A stretch of 39,223 bases of DNA, taken from Gammaproteobacteria bacterium. Its GTDB lineage: Bacteria; Pseudomonadota; Gammaproteobacteria; JABDBA01. The notes under the pieces are model-generated. The model did not search any database, was not told the DNA's origin, and saw only the letters and a program-made list of their open reading frames with translations. A program made the translations under genes and the position numbers. The stretch is from contig JABDBA010000020.1 of the NCBI GenBank assembly GCA_013288885.1, positions 1 through 39,223 of the forward strand, in the 5' to 3' direction. Numbering within the stretch: position 1 is the first letter of the stretch; the number at the start of each line of letters is the position of its first letter. Positions 36,701-39,223 of this stretch are shown here, in pieces.

Positions 36701-39223
36701 GCTGGTGCTTTGCCCTGAAGTATCGGTATCCCAAAAACTATTAACGACACTAGAGGGAGTACTACTACCTACTAATCCCCCCACTACACCTGTTGCCGAT
36801 ATAAGACCTGAGCTATAAGAATCGCTGACGGTGGCAGCATTACTTCCAAGCGCACCCACTAAACCACCCACATTTGAGAACGGACTACCGGTTTGTGTAA
36901 TAGTACCGATGTTGTATGAATTACTGATTAAGCCCCCGTTATCTGTTTCAAATTCACCCACAATACCGCCAACATTTTGCCCACCGAAAAAATTTGTTGT
37001 AGTTGCCGTGACTGAAGCCGCATTATACGATGAGTTAATATTTACACTTCCATTAACGAACCCCACCAAACCGCCTATGTTCCCTGTTACGCCATTTTGC
37101 GTAATCTGGCCTGTTACATAAACATTATTGACATTAACGATTCCATTAATTTCTCCGGCTAAGCCACCTACGTTACTACTGTTACTTACATTTGTAATAT
37201 TGACATTGGTTAGCCCTAAATTTTGAATAGTGCCGCTAGATATATATCCAAATAATCCCTCATTACTCAATGAATTATTCATGTAAAGATTATTAATCGT
37301 AAAATTCTGACCGTTAAAATTACCGGTGAATGGTGTTGACGAATTACCGATGGGAGAAAAACCCGCGCCGCTGTTTAAAGTACTGGTGGCGGTTGCATCA
37401 ATATTAGTTCCCAATGCAAAATTATTACCCCATGCTGCAGAGGTATTAGAAACCGTTTCTAAATCCGCCAAGTTATTAACCAACATGTAAGGTGTGAATA
37501 CTGCACCACTGCTTGCCGTTACATTAGAAAAAGTGGTCGGACTGGTATAACTGGTTGGATCGTAATAAAAGTTTACTCTCGAATTAGCCCCAGTAAATGA
37601 AATTTGACCAGCACCACCCGACAATGTAACGGTGCCGCCGTTGTCGATTGCAGTATTATCGGCGCGCAAGGTTAGACCAGCACCGTTGGTAGGGCTACTG
37701 ATAGTCGCACCATTGTTGACAGTAATATTAGTCATTGCGCTTAAAGTTAATACAGTAGGCGCTGACCAAGTAACAGAATTCACTACAATAATTTTACCTG
37801 TTCCCGTGCCGGAAGTATTAGCCGTAGTCACTAATACATTGTTGCTAGCTAGCGCACTTTGTAATGTGGCCACTGTTAATAACGAAGCTTGAGTGACGCC
37901 CGTTGCTGCAAATGTTTCTCCTGGGTTAGTTAACACTCCCGTATTAGCGCTGCTATCAGTTCCAGCCATACCTGCGGCAGTTGCAGTTGTTTGATTAGTC
38001 GCAATATAAATATTGGTTGGATCTAATAACCAGGTACCCGTTAATCCATTGATTGCACTGGTGTTTACATTAATACCATTAATATCTAAATAACTTCCCG
38101 ACGTTTCTACATATCCACCATTACCGCTTTGCGATCCACCTTCTGCAGTAATCGTTCCATACGCTTGCGTGGCTAAATCACTCCACACTACCACGTTGCC
38201 GCCGTTACCGTTTGTTAACGCATTCGCATTAATTTTTACATTGGAACCGACATAGGTAGTTTGTGCATTTTGAATATTCGGATTTGCACCACGCGCGCCA
38301 CCACCGATATAAACATTGCCACCGCCCGCATCACCGGAAACATCAACGACGGCGTGTTTAAGTAATTTCACCGTTTGACCGGTCACTGTCACTGTGCCAC
38401 CGGTTTGTCCGTGTCTGTGGCCCGTGGCAATTAATCTACCGGTAACACGCACAGTACCTTGACTACCACCATTTAAAGTAATCACACCATTGTGTTGTGA
38501 AATTGATTTTGCTTCGACAATGCCTGTTTCATTAATTACATTTTCTACCACACCTTGCGCGGCGCGTGCGCTCATTAATACCGTGCCACCATTAGCAGTT
38601 ATTTTTCCGGCATTGGCCACTGCGCTGGTTAATGCTTTACCATTATTATCAACACCAGGTTGGGTAATATTTGCATTCACACCAAAACTAATTAAGGGAT
38701 CATCATCAAAATTTACTGTGTAGGTATTTCCCGCAGCTAATACTACCGTTCCAAAATTTGCTTTTATCACACCGTTGTTTTGTACACCGGGTGCGATGAG
38801 TGCGGCATAACCACCATTAGCAATGTGAATCATTCCATTATTAATAATCGACCCATGCCAATTCGGTGATTGAGTAAATTTATAATTGCCCGCCATAAAA
38901 TTTGCATCACTAATATCAGCCGTCGTCACTAATAAACCAGCAACATCAACTCGTGCAGTTGATCCAAACAAAACACCAGCAGGATTGATTAACCAAATTT
39001 GTCCATTAGCAGTTAAGCCACCTTGAATATTTGAACCACCGTTTAATGGGTTGATGCGATTTAAAGTAATGGAACCGGAAGACGGTTGCACAAACTTTGT
39101 AGTTTCATTCGGTGCAATATTAAAAGTTTGCCAATTGATAACCGCTTTATTAGTTGTTTGAGTAATTTGTACAGTGTTCGATGCAGGTTGTGTGATAGTT
39201 GCACTGCCCGCAGCCACTTGTCC
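21740..39223 (-). CDS. Giant TpsA-type haemagglutinin/filamentous surface protein (N-terminus cut)
   Basis: At least 5,827 residues in one unbroken frame; the right edge removes only about 28 residues (the signal peptide), judging from the paralogue. Order: TPS/haemagglutination domain (about 39217-38200), three GLUG-repeat modules (about 37495-34320), a short regulatory-like sandwich (near 34310-34170), then some 11 kb of beta-helix repeats of the type IGGNLTA...ITQ.G.LTV.GT..F.....ITL.N..N.F.GAVSL, a Pro-Thr tract (22053-22118) and a C-terminal domain shared with the paralogue. The end has two cysteines 15 residues apart (NLCSSHTL...GRCPGT). Very poor in Cys, Lys and Arg, as expected for an extended secreted fibre. 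No barrel or toxin domain is present, so export needs a separate TpsB, probably encoded beyond the right edge. Likely an adhesin or matrix fibre. Confidence 0.88.
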   Translation of the reverse strand, partial: GQVAAGSATITQPASNTVQITQTTNKAVINWQTFNIAPNETTKFVQPSSGSITLNRINPLNGGSNIQGGLTANGQIWLINPAGVLFGSTARVDVAGLLVTTADISDANFMAGNYKFTQSPNWHGSIINNGMIHIANGGYAALIAPGVQNNGVIKANFGTVVLAAGNTYTVNFDDDPLISFGVNANITQPGVDNNGKALTSAVANAGKITANGGTVLMSARAAQGVVENVINETGIVEAKSISQHNGVITLNGGSQGTVRVTGRLIATGHRHGQTGGTVTVTGQTVKLLKHAVVDVSGDAGGGNVYIGGGARGANPNIQNAQTTYVGSNVKINANALTNGNGGNVVVWSDLATQAYGTITAEGGSQSGNGGYVETSGSYLDINGINVNTSAINGLTGTWLLDPTNIYIATNQTTATAAGMAGTDSSANTGVLTNPGETFAATGVTQASLLTVATLQSALASNNVLVTTANTSGTGTGKIIVVNSVTWSAPTVLTLSAMTNITVNNGATISSPTNGAGLTLRADNTAIDNGGTVTLSGGAGQISFTGANSRVNFYYDPTSYTSPTTFSNVTASSGAVFTPYMLVNNLADLETVSNTSAAWGNNFALGTNIDATATSTLNSGAGFSPIGNSSTPFTGNFNGQNFTINNLYMNNSLSNEGLFGYISSGTIQNLGLTNVNITNVSNSSNVGGLAGEINGIVNVNNVYVTGQITQNGVTGNIGGLVGFVNGSVNINSSYNAASVTATTTNFFGGQNVGGIVGEFETDNGGLISNSYNIGTITQTGSPFSNVGGLVGALGSNAATVSDSYSSGLISATGVVGGLVGSSTPSSVVNSFWDTDTSGQSTSAGGGTGGCFSGTCTNGGTANLSDISTYTNAGWNISDTPNTTSIAPTATWFMFNGQTRPILMSEYSTTVTNAHQLQLMGSTLGANYTLANNIDLTSGMTNAADVWGTNTNTPTGAGFVPIGNITNSFTGNFNGKGYTINDIYMSLQGIQAADDEVGFFGSTNLTTGNIIQNIGLTNVNITGGTTSGAAQVGVGGLIGFANGGTINNVYVTGAITGSKSATAVGGAIGGLVGVLGKNSAVILENSYNAASVTSTGNNNSPPALGGVVGSSPGASTIENTYNIGTITDNTGSSTASIIGGVVGFMGGSTLTLSYSSGIINPSSIDRTGGLLGGVVGETSGTVSDVLWDAGNSNATTPITVGYGTNTGTITNMYGGCFGNTTCVGSVTDVTTANNVVAGSTPKNLDLLASYTTAGWSATAGVNGSITSTPSTTAVVPNFTWFIFNGSTRPILMSEYSTTITNAHQLQLAGSTLGANYTLGNNIDLSTELNSTPTTNTGFSSLSDVWGTNLTTGAGFVPIASNPVGTFTGNFNGNNFYINGLYEKITGTNAGLFSVVNNSNSVIENVGLSNVKITDSSTAAFTGGLMGELQAGTIENVYVTGSVISSGTGNTHVGGIAGAAIGGSTIDYAYNAANIQLNSASVSSSSGGGIAGSLGGASSIINSYSTGSVVSSINAIADVGGLLGDNLASGQTATVTNSYSTGLVSGTGNKGGLIGLKESSSTLTVNNSFWDTDTSGQSTSAGGGTGGCFSGTCTNGGTVNLSQQSTYTNWTFNSANWNIINGQSYPFLSELYSGSTPRAISGTITGDTGNHPVQMADNGLNLTGNGLIQGTVTTGANGFYYFLEPNAAVADSSVILTYLNNAGSSPDVGNAIAIVPTGGASLTGLNITALNNINVGISSDTNAYSNATLVTAIGNLSSANILYSFSGDNITLGNSINKTASLVVPSSNVTYTINGTIATTSGGTSTVNFAGPVNINTTSVSTTGAQTYGGAVNLGANAILTSTSGGAIDFASTVDGAFTLAVNTSGLTTFGGLVGNNLALTSLTTDAPGTTAINGGAVITTGAQNYNDAVTLGANDTLNSLGNGAIDFASTVDGPFGLTTDSGGTTTFNGNIGGTTPLASLTTDAGGTTVINGTTISTSGAQTYNNPLTINGVQPSFTSSSSSIAVLDSANITDGTLGDTAFFTAHSITTAGTFSSDEVLNFSTAGAGDITFNGNVGAANLSANLGIDVVAGGNIFVNGAMLTVQRLNSSGGISLTAQTGSISGTGSLTTGNVNSAADTSGSISLILNGSGNIGTSVTPLSIGMGSGGILGGVTVTATNSNSNVYISGSTALPFNTSSVGGSLNVTASGSITQIGTLTVGGTSSFNAGANAITLTNTNNAFTGAVSLDTTGANNASITNGQALVLGASNIGGNLTAAATSSITGSAITQTGALTVGGLSTFTVTSGTSTANSLDILLNTFANNFTGAVTFTNNNYIRDIALRNTNASAAFNFNPTTTPSLRNFTLQFDNAQITLPALILSGNLIATAGGTITQSGILNVTGTSTFNSNGNQITLGLGNLFTGAVSLTDTGNNTDTLNNNQNLVLGNSTIGGSLMATSSGTLNENTNIINAASLITSSVGGTTLNGANTISNFQATNSGSGNIALTNTAAPLTVTGISESGGGSVTVTNTGAIADTGSITAGAGAVNLTASGVGGSISQSGSGTIATTGLLTTSSRGGTALNGANVISNFSATNTSGDIALTNNAALTITGISQTASNGNVSVTNSGGISISGLIGTNISTVTLTDTSGAIQEISSGSINSTALTTSSVTGTTLNNNNNLVNSFNASNTTSGDIDLISNTPSTLSIGNITQSGVGNVTIANISNGIDDSGIISTGMGNITLTAASGAITQSTGNISGGLLTTLSGAGTTLNGANTVSSFSASDTSSVGISLNNTAATLTIANAGISEGGGGSLTVSNTGALTTLGAASANGDINLTATGALTTLGAVSASAGDINLTATGGTVTIGNTVTSAGSGTITLNATGTSSDIVLNANVSSTAGGIINVTGGHNVTLNAGNINTTGNVSLTATAGVVQESGTGIITGTANGGTLTTSSKGGTLLNNVNNLTGFVATNSATGDIILQNVNNMLSGNLVLGNISQSGGNLTINNNGGISQATGSSITVSNAASNSTFNGHDSPITLNSNSNAFTGAVSLTNTGANDVAITNSQALILGTSNIGGNLTAIAGGNITQASTLTVNGNANFSTTVSGSNINLSNTSNNFAGAVNFAYTGAGSGIINNLSFENDNASASFPTFSGSTSVNNFTIVFDGSNVPMTIPAVTLNSGGTFNATSSGPMDVSGAISVPAGSVSLTTSSTLNEDTGTISTASLTTSSVGGTTLGNTNSVSSFNGADSNSTSGSGIDLVNNLPLTITGINENSTSSGTQVLISNDGAITLSGNLSINAGGTINLSTTNTNGAITQTSGGISGALSTTSSGGTTLNSSSNQITAFSANNVTNGDIDLTNSGSLVVDFINQNVGNININNFGSISQAGSIINGSGFTSTFNANANPITLNNAANSFPGTVILQNSGANNVSIKSAGRLAFGTSSIGGNLTASAANTSSVVGIIQTGALTVGGTASFNAHASPIVLTNTGNAFAVTGAVSLSNTGANNISITNNLGLELGTVSVGNNLNVTSTSGTISQSGATTITVPGTATFNSVGGLTLTNANQITDFNATNSGSGAIQLLNTAAPLTITGITEAGGNVNITNTGGISISGTLNANSGNVSLTDTSAGIQEISNGIIEGALLTTSSVGATTLNNSNNNFSSAIINNATNATLNDANDLTLEGITISNSLAVNVGGNLTTAALTSIQAGAVTLLTNDAGKIILNGNITTTNGASPGGDIIVKAANTSQLIPPTNYIVTVNGLLTTSGGTGGIVVPDSDVQVNQTPVAGQGNIILQGVPDSLILNGSDPTWTAPHTYSVTSGDIIITGAIKSSGVGSYLDFIADDNSTPTGFGGVRVTNTGSVNSSDNILIQGSNLNINPGTSVEIQAGGSLIAAGTITLQGTPGVGNANIVVNGTLQSVGGTTIAPSGTGIIKLGSNITTTGAGNGITLNKPTTLTNNVTLTTNGGAISNSQPFTGTGETLTLNVGSGTPVNFNNANNNFGTVDIASAQNVTLDYTNNIDLGTSNISGFLSVIPNGATTSITSSGAVSVAGATTLNASGNITLNNANNFNDIAITSGGAVSLNNNNALTLDNASVTGNFSVTANGAIMQSVGSTINTSSLTTSSVGGTILNNANTISSFTATNTSGGDIDLTNTAAPLTITGISQSGGGNVNITNTGTINDIGTITGNAINLTASTIDLGANITANSNANPALKLNGAVELTNPITLSAVNGKILVTGAVTDANSSSSPSLTLNSTGATFDSTVNTNSDIIATGPVNFDNNVTIGGNGSGSSFAGLVTLNGANVSAQKALAFNGGLTTAIAPVTISSNDSTLTIGNNLTLGSDLTLNTTGGTMNLGIVNGGANLTLNSGAGTINLNNTIGNTTALSSLTITGNTNINNGVVKTAGAQIYNDAVTLGANTTLTSNTNNITFNNTINSNNTTPENLTLNAAAGDVTLSNAIGSINPLNNLTITSAGAVALPAVTLTNLSGATGDLSISANGAITQSGILTVPGTANFSAGAHAITLTNINNSFDNAITLTTTSDASIVNSRTLFLTNSTIGGNLTAHTAGNNPITSNGLSVGGTSSFTLGASNVDLTNASFTGAVSLTDSGIGTDFIFNNQKLVLGSLSIGGNIIANTTTGDIEVSQNMTDNSTSGNVNLDAKGNVIIDPSVAINIASTSGSGLQVFAGQDGGGESFTMDSGSSITTAGSGIVINVNQPSSGNGTATIGNINTNGGSLEVLTNDSSSSNTTGGAITQLASTSLNVNGLSLITGNGDINLNGTSTLDSGNLILTAGGTKEISGSSAINVAHNATLQAGNGGIDLTGATTIGGILNATTSGAISINNSGNQLAGTVTLDSGGDATIRNSLALTLDASTIGGSLTATAAGFSQIGTLDVTGSSTFTANAANSNIALGGPNNMFNGSVTFNTTGSGTINNLTFENASTSSPSLTLPTLIGGNLTLTYDNATSGLTLPAVTVGGSLSVNTPHEAISQTGGALVVNGTSAFNSGAGITLNQSANNFGNTVTFNSASDVSVINSNTFTLGASSIGGNFTLTTNAGNINITAPTLTISGSGSELFSAANNITITSSSMSIPNANSMQFTATNGSFTTVGNSTITANNPASTIIITTGTNVTETAKLGNINTLGGLTVDAGGNISQISIPGPPPFHIPMQSSLHVSGPASFTSSNGNISVNDFGNNFGGQVTLQAPNGSASVNTAGDLNLGASTVLNPGGTLSANSFSGTLTVNGALSGDAVDLSANHAIVVNDPINANSELSLGAGGNVTLNANLNVTTEIDISAGSSGLLGSVPGNITQAPTTSITQTAPVLLGGEANFTSNGGGNIVLTNPNNSFSGIVTLFTDTGNAAITNNTDLNLGFSGIGTNLTGNLGNLTVVAAGNISQSDTLAVNGNASFNSSGSIDLSGLGNVFSGAVALTSVGDSTIGASSPIIFNTSNVGGNFSVNSGGDITQVGSIKVLNAAATSTFTISNPGDILLSGPGNDFAGTVTITDNGNIGSLSFENADTNAALPTLPASLDNLTLQFDTANISLPAITTGAVTGNISVTAPSITLAGISGAQNLTLDSTAANGNIIFNNDIGTMSAPLGNLVIVNANNVTNNTAKIYVTNFTQEAGTNTGITDVGNNSLYVLGSASFTTNGDVMGHMVIGIDPSLNGKLTLDTGTAFISTDNFGAAITPTSTIQGESGKQALPFITILNVIQQGTHYFDGIDLSGLSPTPTPTPTPTPTPTPTPTPTPTSVTVPTLTPATVVVPQQPNLDPSILLFPTDAYGNPIDNSASNVLDNLISLAIDPTTASLAAIQISMQNEQAQDALDIYDNFNLCSSHTLALGTAGNKGRCPGT
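22053..22118 (-). repeat. Pro-Thr microsatellite in the giant adhesin
   Basis: About eleven consecutive Pro-Thr codon pairs. At 22091-22117 the DNA is an almost pure hexamer repeat (GGTGTT on the plus strand), prone to slippage that would add or drop whole Pro-Thr units without breaking the frame. It separates the fibre from the C-terminal domain, like a rigid wall-spanning or hinge segment. Confidence 0.85.
34320..37495 (-). repeat. Three GLUG-repeat modules in the giant adhesin
   Basis: Three successive ~1-kb modules (about 36596-37495, 35376-36545, 34320-35370). The second and third start with TNAHQLQL.GSTLGANYTL.NNIDL; all pass through GAGF.PI....FTGNFNG and continue with several GLUG motifs (GGLVG...I..SY..G.I). 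DNA repeats are visible: the 94-nt segments 36649-36742 and 34441-34534 are alike at roughly nine of ten bases and code for FWDTDTSGQSTSAGGGTGGC. The middle module ends in a diverged version with CFGNTTC. These modules look duplicated within the gene. Confidence 0.8.
38799..39223. repeat. 425-bp exact duplicate of 21217-21641
   Basis: Second copy of the identical TPS-domain segment, at the 5' end of the giant adhesin gene, same orientation, 17,582 bp away. It ends only because the window does. Confidence 0.92.

Noticed and set aside
17779..38723. Dozens of plus-strand open frames opposite the two adhesin genes, some over 200 residues and rich in Val/Pro/Leu
   Set aside because: They are antisense shadows of Asn/Thr/Gly-rich repeat codons, lack ribosome-binding sites and match no protein type. 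The minus-strand frames are continuous and make domain sense.
21740..39223. Contact-dependent inhibition toxin (CdiA) or polymorphic toxin
   Set aside because: There is no VENN-like pretoxin motif, no distinct C-terminal toxin domain and no small immunity gene after it; the C-terminus is shared with the paralogue instead.

Overview
The window looks like chromosomal DNA of an AT-rich gammaproteobacterium. Clean Shine-Dalgarno sites, sigma70-type promoters, a LysP/LysO pair most like gammaproteobacterial proteins and an ISMhu11-like IS1 transposase point that way. Legionellales or a similar aquatic or host-associated lineage is a guess, not shown. I found no rRNA, tRNA or CRISPR.

Layout. (1) 1-605: the start of a minus-strand gene that runs off the left edge; it has a signal-peptide-like N-terminus and a LuxR-type helix-turn-helix. 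(2) 606-3568: a complete 2.95-kb IS1-family element with 19-bp terminal inverted repeats and a perfect 8-bp target duplication. Besides its transposase it carries five small passenger genes. (3) 3569-6620: an outer-membrane beta-barrel protein, then a coupled pair on the other strand, a polysaccharide deacetylase and a TIM-barrel glycoside hydrolase, resembling the two halves of PgaB. (4) 6622-9970: a three-gene operon with a 2OG-Fe(II) amino-acid dioxygenase, a LysO-type lysine exporter and a LysP-type permease, under a strong promoter whose -35 box lies in a palindrome. (5) 10056-13524: a lipoprotein, a polytopic membrane protein, a REP-like inverted pair, and a SulP transporter with STAS and cyclic-nucleotide-binding domains. 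(6) 13573-14030: a 458-bp element consisting of a DUF559 nuclease gene between 50-bp inverted repeats. (7) 14104-39223: a minus-strand operon with a giant (>5,800 aa) secreted haemagglutinin-type protein, a 1,534-aa paralogue, a CHASE2 class III adenylate cyclase and a FecR-domain periplasmic protein.

How the parts may work together. The adhesin operon combines two TpsA-like surface proteins with a cyclase whose CHASE2 domain faces the periplasm and a periplasmic FecR protein, so it could couple an envelope signal to cAMP. The nearest transporter, SulP, has a cNMP-binding domain with the key Glu and Arg present, so it is a possible local cAMP target. The two adhesins share a 425-bp stretch that is identical base for base and reaches the right window edge, a sign of recent duplication or gene conversion. 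No TpsB pore is in the window; the operon continues upstream past the right edge. The amino-acid operon looks like a make-and-export unit similar in logic to isoleucine dioxygenase/exporter operons.
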